From Aquibacillus koreensis (lineage in GTDB: Bacteria; Bacillota; Bacilli; Bacillales; Amphibacillaceae), in assembly GCF_025154055.1 (NCBI RefSeq), contig NZ_JAOALK010000053.1, positions 1 through 64,000 of the forward strand: a stretch of DNA of 64,000 nt, in the 5' to 3' direction. Below are positions 28,809 to 38,863 of this stretch, one piece after another; positions within the stretch are counted from its first letter, which is position 1, and the number at the start of each line of letters is the position of its first letter. The position numbers and the translations under genes were made by a program. Below the pieces are notes generated by a model that did no database searches, was not told the origin of the DNA, and was given only the letters and a program-made list of their open reading frames with translations.

Positions 28809-29393
28809 TTAAACACGCGTCATTACCTTGTCGATAATACCATATTCTTTTGCGTCTGTTGCCGAAAGAAAATAGTCGCGATCTGTATCTTTATCTACCT
28901 TTTCTAGCGGTTGACCGGTACGTTCTGAAATGATCTTATTGATCGTTTTTCTTGTTTCAATGAGTCGTTTAGCATGTATTTGTATATCAGTCGCTTGCCC
29001 TTGGGTTCCCCCTAACGGCTGGTGGATCATTACTTCTGCATTAGGCAAGGCATAGCGTTTGCCTTTTTCACCTGCTAGCAGTAGAAAAGCCCCCATGGAA
29101 GCTGCCATTCCGATGCAAATCGTCGAAACATCTGGTTTAATAAACTGCATCGTGTCAAAAATGGCCATCCCAGCAGATATCGATCCACCTGGTGAATTAA
29201 TATATAAGCTAATATCTTTATCTGGATCCTCAGCTGCTAGAAATAAAAGCTGCGCAACAACGGAGTTCGCTATCGCATCATCAACCTGCGTTCCTAACAT
29301 AATAATTCTATCTTTTAATAATCGAGAATAAATATCGTAAGACCTTTCTCCCCGATTTGATTGTTCCACAACATATGGAATTACATTTGACAT
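28809..29393 (-). CDS. clpP: ATP-dependent Clp protease proteolytic subunit
   Basis: 194 residues from the ATG at 29393, with AAGAGGTG upstream. Signature blocks are [15 protein letters not shown] and [11 protein letters not shown]. The catalytic triad is Ser99 (in AASMG), His124 (in MIHQPLGG) and Asp173 (in DTDRDYF). Length and N-terminus ([20 protein letters not shown]) match housekeeping ClpP, so it should form 14-mers with ClpX/ClpC. It begins 13 bp after the stop of an ECF-like sigma-factor gene, an unusual neighbour. It may be the only clpP or a second copy; the window cannot tell. Confidence 0.93.
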   Translation of the reverse strand: MSNVIPYVVEQSNRGERSYDIYSRLLKDRIIMLGTQVDDAIANSVVAQLLFLAAEDPDKDISLYINSPGGSISAGMAIFDTMQFIKPDVSTICIGMAASMGAFLLLAGEKGKRYALPNAEVMIHQPLGGTQGQATDIQIHAKRLIETRKTINKIISERTGQPLEKVDKDTDRDYFLSATDAKEYGIIDKVMTRV

Positions 29394-29406
29394 CACAATC
29401 ACCTCT

Positions 29407-30243
29407 TTATGCTGATATTGGTAAGAAACGATCCTCATCATCTAACATTTTTGTTTTTAAATAAGTTGTAAGTTCTGGTCGATAAATCGGAATAAAAAGT
29501 AAGGTCCCATTCTTTTGCCTCACAGTCATGATCGCATAAGATGTGCCCACTCCGACTATCCCCGTAGACCTATGCTCTACTTTCGAGATATTCGTTACAA
29601 ATGCTTTAGCATTCATACTTGGAGTACATGTCTCATTCTGATAAAGCCGTACAATTGCACCCACATTACTCTCCTGTATCGCAGTTACATACGGAATGAC
29701 TTTCTCTTCCTCTTGAAAAAATGATTCTTTAAAAACGGTCCCTTTTAATCCACGGAGCTTTTTTCTAGCACGATGAAGAGAAGCTTTGACAGATCCTTCA
29801 CTTTCTTCAATCATCTCTCCTACTTCTTTAGCAGAAAAATCAAATCCTTCTATAAGTAACAGACTTACACGCTGTTTTGCAGTTAACTTTTCAAGCAGTG
29901 TTTCAACCATCTGATACGTGGCATCAGCATGATCATCATCCTGTTGTTTCATTTTAGCTACATCTTCTTTTAATTCCTCGTCTATATGACACTTTCGGTG
30001 TTGGTCTATCCATGTGTTTGAAGCAATTCGAAATAAGTAAGCCTTTGATATATCAGTTGGATTCTTCACCCAACTTTTATACGCCTTCGTTAACGTTTCC
30101 TGCATTAAATCTTCGCCATCCCAGCTTGTTTTACCAAGGGACTCGCAGTATCTACGCAAAGGAACCATATAAGACTCAATCCTAGATTCAAAATCAAAGG
30201 CTCTAAGTTGATCATTCAGGGTTTGATTCACAAGCGGCCGCAT
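29407..30243 (-). CDS. ECF-like sigma factor with C-terminal extension
   Basis: 278 residues; GGAGGAG precedes the ATG. Region 2 (about 20-95) has [15 protein letters not shown] and [16 protein letters not shown]. Region 4 (about 110-170) has [18 protein letters not shown] and [17 protein letters not shown]. About 105 further residues follow, as in ECF groups whose C-terminal SnoaL-like domain modulates activity instead of a separate anti-sigma factor. No anti-sigma gene is adjacent. The gene is followed 13 bp later by clpP and probably shares its transcript. Confidence 0.82.
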   Translation of the reverse strand: MRPLVNQTLNDQLRAFDFESRIESYMVPLRRYCESLGKTSWDGEDLMQETLTKAYKSWVKNPTDISKAYLFRIASNTWIDQHRKCHIDEELKEDVAKMKQQDDDHADATYQMVETLLEKLTAKQRVSLLLIEGFDFSAKEVGEMIEESEGSVKASLHRARKKLRGLKGTVFKESFFQEEEKVIPYVTAIQESNVGAIVRLYQNETCTPSMNAKAFVTNISKVEHRSTGIVGVGTSYAIMTVRQKNGTLLFIPIYRPELTTYLKTKMLDDEDRFLPISA

Positions 30244-30679
30244 GCTACTCCTCCTCTGTTATAAACCTTTCACTACTATAAACGAAAAAACAACCCAAAA
30301 AGATACGCAAACCCAAAAAAAATTTGGAAACATGGGGACGGTTCTCGTGTTCACGTTTCCCAAAACAATCTGGATGCAATGCTTAGTTATGTATATTATG
30401 ACCATATTCAAAGATATAGTTCCACTAAATGGTATGATATCTATTATTTTTAACCAGTTTAATAAGACGTTTGCAGGAAAAGAGGATAATCAATAAAACC
30501 TATAATCCAGAATTAGAGTATCTCTCGCTCAGCTCCAAAGCAGTCCTCCCCATTACATAATCACGCACTAACCTGTTGGGAATTCCCTACAGGTTTTTAT
30601 TTTTTTAAAAAAATTTTAAAAACATAGACACCTCTTTCACCCCTCCAGACGATTATAGATACGAAAGGAGGTGAGCGAC
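30244..30679. other. Intergenic region with REP-like repeat and terminator
   Basis: It contains a REP-like repeat at 30326-30355 (arms GGAAACA and GTGTTCACG, core TGGGGACGGTTCTC) and a terminator at 30571-30594 (ACCTGT-TGGGAATTCCC-ACAGGT then TTTTT). No gene is supported. Confidence 0.6.
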
Positions 30680-30904
30680 ATGGCAGTAGCAGCAACAATC
30701 GATTCTCGACTTCAATTAGCTTTCGAAAATGGGTATGATGCAGAAGCTGGCAAAGTGATCTTAAAAACGAAATCATTCAACAACATTAAGGTTACAGCCA
30801 CTCCAGATCAGTTACTTGCGGTAACCGCAGCATTAGTACCTTTGCAACAACTTCCGCTTTATTCTATAAAGCGGAATGACACAGAGCTTATTACAGCTGA
30901 GTAA
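30680..30904 (+). CDS. DUF1659 family protein
   Basis: 74 residues; AAAGGAGGTG precedes the ATG. It matches the DUF1659 pattern: a short protein beginning with an alanine-rich segment (MAVAATIDSRLQLAFENG), then KVILKTKSFNNI and a C-terminal LLAVTAALVPLQQ. Function unknown. It is the first gene of a conserved trio with DUF2922 and YvrJ in Bacillaceae, here in order and on one strand. Confidence 0.8.
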   Translation: MAVAATIDSRLQLAFENGYDAEAGKVILKTKSFNNIKVTATPDQLLAVTAALVPLQQLPLYSIKRNDTELITAE

Positions 30905-30942
30905 TGAAGGGATTAAAATCATAAAGATAGGAGGTGAATCGT

Positions 30943-31155
30943 TTGAAAACATTAGAGATGAAGTTTGGAAATGAGGATAACAAAGTGGTTACGATTTCAT
31001 TAGAACAACCAATCGAACCGGTTGATCCAGTGGCAGTTGAACAAGCAATGGATGTAATCATTGCACAAAATGTCTTCGCTTCAAGCGGCGGAAACCTAGT
31101 AACAAAGAAAAGTGTTAGAGTCGTTGAGCGTAACGTTGAAGATATAGAAATTTAA
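30943..31155 (+). CDS. DUF2922 family protein
   Basis: 70 residues from a TTG at 30943, with AGGAGG 8 nt upstream; a GTG three codons before overlaps the ribosome site. Typical DUF2922 layout: KTLEMKFGNEDNKVVTISLE, then a short helical stretch VEQAMDVIIAQNVF and GGNLVTKKSVRVVERNVEDIEI. Function unknown. It lies 38 bp after the DUF1659 gene and ahead of yvrJ. Confidence 0.8.
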   Translation: MKTLEMKFGNEDNKVVTISLEQPIEPVDPVAVEQAMDVIIAQNVFASSGGNLVTKKSVRVVERNVEDIEI

Positions 31156-31160
31156 TGATC

Positions 31161-31189
31161 AAAAGGGAGCGACATCATCGCTCCCTTTT
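31161..31189 (+). terminator. Terminator between DUF2922 and yvrJ
   Basis: AAAAGGGAGCGA and TCGCTCCCTTTT form a perfect 12-bp stem ending in T-rich sequence. It separates yvrJ from the two upstream genes, so yvrJ is read only through leakage or from its own promoter. Confidence 0.8.
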
Positions 31190-31225
31190 CTGCTATTAAA
31201 CGATCCGTAGAAAGGAGGAGTTTTC

Positions 31226-31363
31226 ATGGAGGAGACATGGTTATCATTAATTACTGATGTTGGGTTCCCGATTGCTGTAACGTTTTACTTGTTACACAGA
31301 GTAGAGGCCAAATTAAATACATTAATTGAATCCATCATTTCCTTGCCTGAGAAGTTGAAGTAA
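31226..31363 (+). CDS. yvrJ: YvrJ family small membrane protein
   Basis: 45 residues; AAAGGAGGAG precedes the ATG. One membrane helix (about residues 5-23, SLITDVGFPIAVTFYLLHR) followed by an amphipathic tail KLNTLIESIISLPEKLK. This is the pattern of the YvrJ family, whose function is unknown but which recurs beside DUF1659 and DUF2922 genes. Its size and shape resemble small holin-like proteins; that comparison is speculative. Confidence 0.8.
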   Translation: MEETWLSLITDVGFPIAVTFYLLHRVEAKLNTLIESIISLPEKLK

Positions 31364-31426
31364 TTATGAAAAAGTGACGCGACCCAATCCATACATGAGA
31401 TAACAGTAATCTATCCAATAACAACC

Positions 31427-31451
31427 CGCGGGACAAGCGACCTGTCCCGCG
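31427..31451. repeat. GC-rich palindrome
   Basis: CGCGGGACA-N7-TGTCCCGCG, perfect 9-bp arms. GC content is much higher than the surroundings; probably another member of the dispersed palindrome families. Confidence 0.7.
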
Positions 31452-31635
31452 TCCCAACTTTGTCTTATTTGCGGCAAAGATGTTTCTTAGATATAATTTA
31501 CTCATAATGAAAAACCTATAACCACTAATTGTAGCAAAAAAACGCAAAACAGCTTCCTTCTTATTGGCAGGCCACACAACCAACAAAACCACGAATGCAC
31601 AGATGGTAACAGCCAAGAATATAAAAACAGCGGGG

Positions 31636-32433
31636 ATGGTACACATTTTTATTTTATATTTTTTCATAGGACTGTTTGCTTCTACACTTGGCGCAGTTGC
31701 AGGACTAGGCGGCGGAGTTATGATCAAGCCTGTTTTAGACTTGTTTGGTCATTTTGACTTAGCAACAATTGGCGTCCTTTCAGCTGCAACTGTTCTATCC
31801 ATGGCAACAGTTTCCTTATTAAACATACGGAAAACAAACGTCAAAATAAATAAAGTGGTTAGTTCGATCATTGCAGCAGGCTCAATTTTGGGTGGCATCG
31901 TGGGAAAAGTAATCTTCAACTTTGTCGCCATTTCTCTCAACATACCAACAATAACTGCTATCATACAATCGGTAATGTTAGCAGTCTTACTGTCTTTTAT
32001 CTATATCTATTTCAAAATGAAACACAAGTTAAAAACATTTAAACTGTTAAATAAACTTGTCATTTTCCTTGTTGGATTTTTATTAGGGGTTCTCGCAGCC
32101 TTTCTTGGCATCGGTGGAGGGCCTCTTAATGTCGCTGTTCTAATCTTGTTATTTTCGATGGATGCCAAAAACGCAGGAATTAATTCGATCTTTATTATCT
32201 TATTCTCACAGTTATCTGCATTATTATTAATCACATTTTCGACTGGGTTTGGAGACTATGACTTATCCATGCTTATCTTCATGATTCCAGGAGGTATTCT
32301 CGGTGGTATAATTGGCTCTACTCTTTTGAAAAAATTAACGATCTTACAGGTGGAAAAAACATTTAACATAGCGATATTATTCATTATCGGTATAACGATT
32401 TATAATGTAATTAACATCGGATTCCTGCATTAG
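31636..32433 (+). CDS. TSUP (TauE/SafE) family permease
   Basis: About 265 residues with eight membrane helices in two halves, each with the TSUP glycine motif: GAVAGLGGGVMIKP near the start and AAFLGIGGGPLNVAV in the second half. The family exports sulfite or sulfoacetate or takes up sulfur compounds; the substrate is unknown here. The start is uncertain. ATG 31636 fits family length but has only a poorly spaced GGGG; ATG 31603 and TTG 31564 have no site either. The upstream 200 bp contain a palindrome and may have been rearranged. Confidence 0.75.
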   Translation: MVHIFILYFFIGLFASTLGAVAGLGGGVMIKPVLDLFGHFDLATIGVLSAATVLSMATVSLLNIRKTNVKINKVVSSIIAAGSILGGIVGKVIFNFVAISLNIPTITAIIQSVMLAVLLSFIYIYFKMKHKLKTFKLLNKLVIFLVGFLLGVLAAFLGIGGGPLNVAVLILLFSMDAKNAGINSIFIILFSQLSALLLITFSTGFGDYDLSMLIFMIPGGILGGIIGSTLLKKLTILQVEKTFNIAILFIIGITIYNVINIGFLH

Positions 32434-32444
32434 TAAGAAATAAG

Positions 32445-32477
32445 CCCCATCGAATCAATCTATCTAATTCGATGGGG
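32445..32477. terminator. Bidirectional terminator
   Basis: CCCCATCGAAT and ATTCGATGGGG stem, TTT after it. It lies between the convergent TSUP and hydrolase genes. Confidence 0.75.
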
Positions 32478-32506
32478 TTTATGACATAAGCACCGACCTC
32501 GGCACT

Positions 32507-34714
32507 CTATTCCGCTCCAACTTCTTCCAGTAGTACTCTCCCTGAATTAGCCTCCAAACGTAATCTTATCTTTTTTATATAACCACCGTTCTCCAACACA
32601 AGGTTTGTTATTTCAAATGATTCAATAGGAACTGTAAATGTTTGAAAAACAGGCTCCCATCCCTTTTCGTATTTGCCATCACGAAACACATCGTCAAACA
32701 AACCGAAATGCGTATAAACAGTTTCAATCACAGGTGGAATGGACATGACATCTTCTAAGGAACGCGACTCTACCATACCTGCTTCCGACTCTAATTCAAT
32801 CTCAACAGCAGGAATATCGTCCCCATCAACGCCTATATTCGCCAACGTGAGAACAAGATTTTCCGGCTGTTCTAACCCTATTAATTTCACAAGATCTTTT
32901 GGCATCGTAATTGTGTAGGTGGCATCACCTTCCCATTCAAGAAGAACAGCATCTATGGGACGGTCATTTCCCTTTCTTTGTTTAGGTGTTATGACCCCCC
33001 ACTTACTAAAACCTTCCGCCTGTACGCTTACACCGTTTGTCGAAAGTGTATCACCCCTAGAATGCGTGATTTGGGTTATAGGGACGTAGCTCGCATTTCG
33101 GTATTTACTAACGATTGTAGTAGCGGGTAGCCACTCTTTTCCATACTGATGATCACGGAACAATTGTTCATAAGACGTCTGTTGATGAAATACATGTTCA
33201 AAAAATGCAGAAAGGTACACTTTAGCTACTTGGCGCTGTTCCTCAGGGGCCATTGTCTGCATCTGGTTTAGAAAAATTCCCTTAGGCAGGTCTGAGTCCA
33301 TCCTCCCCCACTCCGAATTAAATTGACTATGATTCGCATCAGCAATATAAACAGAAGCTTTGAACCCATCATCATTCTTATCATAAGTGGTACGATAAAA
33401 TTGTTCGTCACCTCGGTAATCATTCACATCAGCATCTCGTGCCCCTTGGAGCAGTAAATAAGAAACATTTCTCAAATATGGTCTCTTCCCATCCACTTTT
33501 TCATCTGTCGGAGCAAGTGAAACAACTGCGTTTATATTTATATTTTCCAATTGCTTTCGTAAGCTACGATCCTTAAAAAAGAGTGGATAATCCGCAACCA
33601 CTTGAACTGCCTGACCTCCTCGCGAATGGCCCACAAGTCCAACCTGATCAAAGTCTATTTTCTGCGACAAAATATGACCAGGTGTTTCGTTCATTTCTTG
33701 CAGTTGGATTAAGTGTTGCAAGATCATCCATGCTCGCAATTTATAATCATTTTTAGGGCTTCCGTATGTTTTAGATGAATTGATAAAATCCTGATCTACA
33801 GAAACCGTTAGAAATCCACGGCTTGCAAGCAGTTCTCCTAGATAATCATATCCATTTACAGAAAAATCTTCCATCGCATGATTTCCATGCACCATTAAAA
33901 TCAGAGGAAATGGACCCTCTCCTTCTGGCATCCACGTCCGACCGTTTACAGGCAATGCAGGTAGATCAAAGCCCCAAAACGCCTCTCTTTTATCACTCCA
34001 TACTGTGTCCAAACGCGTTGCATCGACAGATGGTGTAACGATATCAACAGCACTACCAAAAGCTTCTCGATGTTTGTCTTTCCCACTCCCATATGTTAAA
34101 AAGCGATAATCATAGTCCCCTTTTTGAGCAGGGTTTTCTACGGTCATCTCCTCCGCTTTATTAGCAAAAACAGACTGCGTATATCCTCGAACACTATTAA
34201 TCTCTTTATCATAAAAGTCTAAAAAAATAGCAATAACAAAGATGATTGGAAAAATAGAGAACGCTATAATTTTACGCGTTTTTTTATAAAATAGCAGGAA
34301 CAAAAACAATCCGATTAACAGGCAAACAAGACTATATCCAATTCCCGCTATATAGGAAAAAACTTTACCACTTTTATCATCAATCAATATACGAACGCTA
34401 GAGTAAATCGTGTAAGCGAAACTTCCGAGTAAAAGACGTGGAAGCGGAACATATAGAAAAGCCAACAAAATACCGATGATAATCGTCGCACCTAAAAAGT
34501 ATAGACCATTTAAACCAACAGCTTTCCCAATGTCCGTCAGTTGCGTGAAGGTGCTAGCTCCTGTCGGGTTCCCTATCGCCTCCATCATAGAAGCAACTGT
34601 AGTAGCAAACCAAAGAACAAAGATACACCAACGTGCATACGTACGATCTTTTTCTGGAATTCGTGATAGTCGTTGAATAAACCAATGGCCAAACTTAATC
34701 AAATAAAGTTTCAC
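32507..34714 (-). CDS. Large membrane-anchored alpha/beta-hydrolase
   Basis: 735 residues from the GTG at 34714, chosen because AGGGG lies 8 nt upstream; a TTG seven codons earlier lacks a site. Five or six membrane helices occupy 1-190. The hydrolase domain (about 215-510) has the oxyanion region LILMVHGNHAMEDF and nucleophile elbow GHSRGG, with a possible acid in GARDADVND and His in DANHSQFNSEWG. A beta-rich C-terminal domain follows (about 540-735). Substrate unknown; related proteins are annotated as PHB-depolymerase- or chlorophyllase-like. A cre-like site lies 50 bp upstream of the start. Confidence 0.75.
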   Translation of the reverse strand: MKLYLIKFGHWFIQRLSRIPEKDRTYARWCIFVLWFATTVASMMEAIGNPTGASTFTQLTDIGKAVGLNGLYFLGATIIIGILLAFLYVPLPRLLLGSFAYTIYSSVRILIDDKSGKVFSYIAGIGYSLVCLLIGLFLFLLFYKKTRKIIAFSIFPIIFVIAIFLDFYDKEINSVRGYTQSVFANKAEEMTVENPAQKGDYDYRFLTYGSGKDKHREAFGSAVDIVTPSVDATRLDTVWSDKREAFWGFDLPALPVNGRTWMPEGEGPFPLILMVHGNHAMEDFSVNGYDYLGELLASRGFLTVSVDQDFINSSKTYGSPKNDYKLRAWMILQHLIQLQEMNETPGHILSQKIDFDQVGLVGHSRGGQAVQVVADYPLFFKDRSLRKQLENININAVVSLAPTDEKVDGKRPYLRNVSYLLLQGARDADVNDYRGDEQFYRTTYDKNDDGFKASVYIADANHSQFNSEWGRMDSDLPKGIFLNQMQTMAPEEQRQVAKVYLSAFFEHVFHQQTSYEQLFRDHQYGKEWLPATTIVSKYRNASYVPITQITHSRGDTLSTNGVSVQAEGFSKWGVITPKQRKGNDRPIDAVLLEWEGDATYTITMPKDLVKLIGLEQPENLVLTLANIGVDGDDIPAVEIELESEAGMVESRSLEDVMSIPPVIETVYTHFGLFDDVFRDGKYEKGWEPVFQTFTVPIESFEITNLVLENGGYIKKIRLRLEANSGRVLLEEVGAE

Positions 34715-34764
34715 GACGATTTCCCCTGTCTGCAAATACCCTAGAATGCTTTTATATTAACATA

Positions 34765-34778
34765 AGAAAGCGCTTACG
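34765..34778. promoter_or_regulatory. cre-like CcpA site
   Basis: AGAAAGCGCTTACG resembles the cre consensus. It lies upstream of the membrane hydrolase and downstream of the beta-glucoside operon, so it could repress the hydrolase in glucose. Confidence 0.5.
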
Positions 34779-34868
34779 TAAATGGGATAAAAGGAAAGTG
34801 AAATAGTGAGATTCATATCCCCATTCCCTTATGATTTGCATTAACAAAGATGTTCTTTCTTTATTCCT

Positions 34869-35789
34869 CTAAAAGCAGCCACAACTACAAATGCCACTCC
34901 CATGCCTAGTCAAAAAATGATAAAGCGCACCTATCATCCCAGAATCATTTTTATGCTTGCAAATATCGATTGGCACACTAAAATCCTGCCAATACGCAAG
35001 ACCTTCTAACTTTCTCTTGATGCTCCCTACTAGTTCACCTTGATTACTTACTCCACCACCAATTAAAATCTTTTCTGGATCCAAGGTAACCGCTAAATTA
35101 TAAATCCCAACACTTACATAGCCGATCCAATTTTCAAGTAATTGATTGACTTCTTCATTATCCTTCGCTTCATCAAAAATTGTTTGACCTTCAACTATTC
35201 CATCTTTACCTAAGCCTTTTAACTTTTTATAATCATTAACTAAAATACTCGTTGCTCCATTATGATGCCAGATCTCTTTTTCGATAGCCGCCTTTTGTGT
35301 AACCATAAATCCAAATTCTCCACCCCTAAATGCATTACCATGAAGAATCTTACCATCCACATAAATGCCCCCACCTATACCAGTTCCAATTGTGACACAT
35401 ATAAAATGGTTACATTCCGTTGCATTTCCATTTAACTTCTCAGCTAAAGCAGCACAGTTACCATCGTTTTCTACCTCAATAGGTAGATTAATCCTGTCTT
35501 CAAGTAACAACTTTAAGCTCTTTCGTCTCAAACAGGCTACATTACCCGCAGAATCTGATTCGAGATATCCAGTTTTAGGATTGATTGGGCCTGCCATACT
35601 AACAGCAACTCCACATACATGGTGCGCACTTTTATACGTCTCGATCGTAGCAACCATATCAAACAAAAAACGATTTAAGTCAGTTACAGCCGTGCTATAA
35701 TGACTTTTTTCAAGTATGGTGCCATCCTCATAAATGATAGAATGCTTCACCTTTGTACCACCGACATCAAAAGCAATATATTTATTCAT
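34869..35789 (-). CDS. bglK: ROK-family sugar kinase, probable beta-glucoside kinase
   Basis: 306 residues from the ATG at 35789 (AGAGGG six nt upstream). ROK features: N-terminal ATP motif FDVGGTKVKHS, catalytic END in VENDGNCAALAE, and TIGTGIGGGIYVDG. The usual ROK zinc cluster is absent; residues near 165-180 read GGEFGFMV without CxCGxxGC, and the only Cys cluster is at the extreme C-terminus (GICSCGCF). That lack is also seen in BglK-type ROK kinases. BglK phosphorylates cellobiose, gentiobiose and similar beta-glucosides at the 6' position with ATP, providing substrate for the adjacent GH1. Last gene of the importer operon, 10 nt after the GH1 stop. Confidence 0.8.
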   Translation of the reverse strand: MNKYIAFDVGGTKVKHSIIYEDGTILEKSHYSTAVTDLNRFLFDMVATIETYKSAHHVCGVAVSMAGPINPKTGYLESDSAGNVACLRRKSLKLLLEDRINLPIEVENDGNCAALAEKLNGNATECNHFICVTIGTGIGGGIYVDGKILHGNAFRGGEFGFMVTQKAAIEKEIWHHNGATSILVNDYKKLKGLGKDGIVEGQTIFDEAKDNEEVNQLLENWIGYVSVGIYNLAVTLDPEKILIGGGVSNQGELVGSIKRKLEGLAYWQDFSVPIDICKHKNDSGMIGALYHFLTRHGSGICSCGCF

Positions 35790-35799
35790 GATCATCCCT

Positions 35800-37263
<1,464 letters not shown>

Positions 37264-37265
37264 TC

Positions 37266-37298
37266 AAAAAAAGCCGTTAGTAGCATGTAACTAACAGC
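37266..37298 (-). terminator. Intra-operon terminator before the GH1 gene
   Basis: On the minus strand GCTGTTAGT and ACTAACGGC pair and are followed by TTTTTTT. It lies between the YesL-like gene and GH1, and probably lowers expression of the two cytoplasmic enzymes relative to the transporter. Confidence 0.7.
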
Positions 37299-37327
37299 CT
37301 TTTATCTATAATTTTCACAAACTTACA

Positions 37328-37954
37328 TCATGCAGTAGCATGCTTATTTTCGATTTTTTTAATAATTTGTTTCGCCTGCTTCATGATCACAAAACTAATG
37401 ACACTCCCAGAGAAAAAAGGAAAGACAGCAGGAATAAAAATAATAAGGTAATACATAAACAAAGCGGTACCAATGATCGTTAGCATCGACATTGGTGACG
37501 ATAAACCAAAATGAATTGCATATTTTACATATTGCAAAGGCTTTAACTTAAAGCTAACAAATATCGGATAAATATAAACCAAGATTAATAGATACAACAA
37601 AGTAAAGAACAATAGCAATCCAGATAAAAGAGTTGTGACCAAGCCACCGAAATTACCGATAAATAGAAAGTCTATATATAATAGATACGCCCCTAAAACA
37701 AGTATCCACATGATCGCATTTGCTTTCCAAAAGTCTTGTTTATACGCTTGCCAAAATGTCTGAAAAACGTTTATATCCTCCTGCCCTACCACCCATTTGC
37801 GAATAACCGTAAACATAGCAGAAGTAGCAGGTCCAATTCCAAAAAGGAGGAGACCAATAACAGAAAATAAGATCCATAGTAAATTAACATAGACGAGACG
37901 TGTAAAGCCCTCACACATGCTATATAGATACGAAAACAGATTACTCGTTGGCAA
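37328..37954 (-). CDS. YesL/DUF624 family membrane protein
   Basis: 208 residues from a TTG at 37954, with AAGGAGGGG upstream. Four to five membrane helices and the typical opening YVNLLWILFSVIGLLLFGIGPATSAMF (residues 20-46, family-wide). DUF624 proteins sit beside CUT1 ABC importers and YesMN regulators for plant or microbial polysaccharides. Their role is unproven; an accessory function for the importer is assumed. Directly follows the MalG-like permease gene. Confidence 0.85.
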   Translation of the reverse strand: MPTSNLFSYLYSMCEGFTRLVYVNLLWILFSVIGLLLFGIGPATSAMFTVIRKWVVGQEDINVFQTFWQAYKQDFWKANAIMWILVLGAYLLYIDFLFIGNFGGLVTTLLSGLLLFFTLLYLLILVYIYPIFVSFKLKPLQYVKYAIHFGLSSPMSMLTIIGTALFMYYLIIFIPAVFPFFSGSVISFVIMKQAKQIIKKIENKHATA

Positions 37955-37978
37955 CGTTATTCCCCTCCTTAAATCGGA

Positions 37979-38863
37979 TTAACCCTTAACGGACCCAGCC
38001 ATTAAACCTTTGTTTATTTCATCCGTGAAGATCAAATACATAATAATCGATGGAATGGCAATCAAGGCCATTACAGCAAACTGGGCACCATAATTCGATG
38101 AGTACTGACCAACAAATTGGATAATCGAAAATGGTAATGTTTTAAACTTATCCATCGTAATAAAGGTGTAGGCCATAATAAATTCGTTCCAGCAGTTGAT
38201 AAAATTCACAACACTAATCGTTGCAATTGCTGGCTTCGTAATCGGAAAGATAATACTGAATAGAATACGCCAAATACTAGCTCCATCAATTACAGCCGCC
38301 TCTTCAATCGATCTAGGGATTGTTTGCATAAAGCCCGTTACGATAAACATACTTACCGGGATATTAAAAGCAGTGTAAGGCAAGATTAATGCCCAATAGC
38401 TATTTAAAAAGCCCACTTCATTAAATATGATGAAGTTTGGTAACAACGTAGCGTGAATCGGAATCATCATACCTAATAAAATAATGTTCATAAATAAAGC
38501 ACTCAATTTCCATTTCATCCGAGTAAAGGCATAGGCAAGTAAAATGGATGTGATCGCAGTTAGTGCAACAGAAACAAACGTAACAAGCACACTATTAAAG
38601 AAGTACGGCAAGACATTTCCCTGTGTAAATGCACTAACATAGTTTTCCCATTGCGGAGGAGATGGAACCTGAAAGATTTTATCCCCAAAAAATTGGCCAC
38701 TATTTAATAAAGAATAGTCAAACAACCATAGCAATGGGAACAATTGCAATAATCCTACAAAAGCCATAAAGATGTAGAGCACAACTCTCCCGACACTGAG
38801 AGGTTTCTTTTTTTTGTTTTGCGATATAGTTATATTTGGATCGATTTTCACTTGATTTTCCAT
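37979..38863 (-). CDS. CUT1 sugar ABC permease, MalG-like
   Basis: 294 residues with six membrane helices. The EAA loop, EEAAVIDGASIWRILFSIIFP, contacts the ATPase. The start ATG overlaps the upstream permease stop by one nt (TAATG), indicating translational coupling. No ATPase gene is in the operon, so a shared MsmX-type ATPase elsewhere on the chromosome must energise it, as for many Bacillus CUT1 systems. Confidence 0.92.
   Translation of the reverse strand: MENQVKIDPNITISQNKKKKPLSVGRVVLYIFMAFVGLLQLFPLLWLFDYSLLNSGQFFGDKIFQVPSPPQWENYVSAFTQGNVLPYFFNSVLVTFVSVALTAITSILLAYAFTRMKWKLSALFMNIILLGMMIPIHATLLPNFIIFNEVGFLNSYWALILPYTAFNIPVSMFIVTGFMQTIPRSIEEAAVIDGASIWRILFSIIFPITKPAIATISVVNFINCWNEFIMAYTFITMDKFKTLPFSIIQFVGQYSSNYGAQFAVMALIAIPSIIMYLIFTDEINKGLMAGSVKG

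Noticed and set aside
30242-30496. 84-codon open frame on +, with a tail faintly like an IS3 transposase end in another frame
   Set aside because: Crosses a REP-like repeat and overlaps the sigma-factor start; the transposase resemblance is too weak to support.
31335-31727. 130-codon open frame on - with one membrane-like stretch
   Set aside because: Antisense to the TSUP permease start and the yvrJ end, no ribosome site at any internal ATG.
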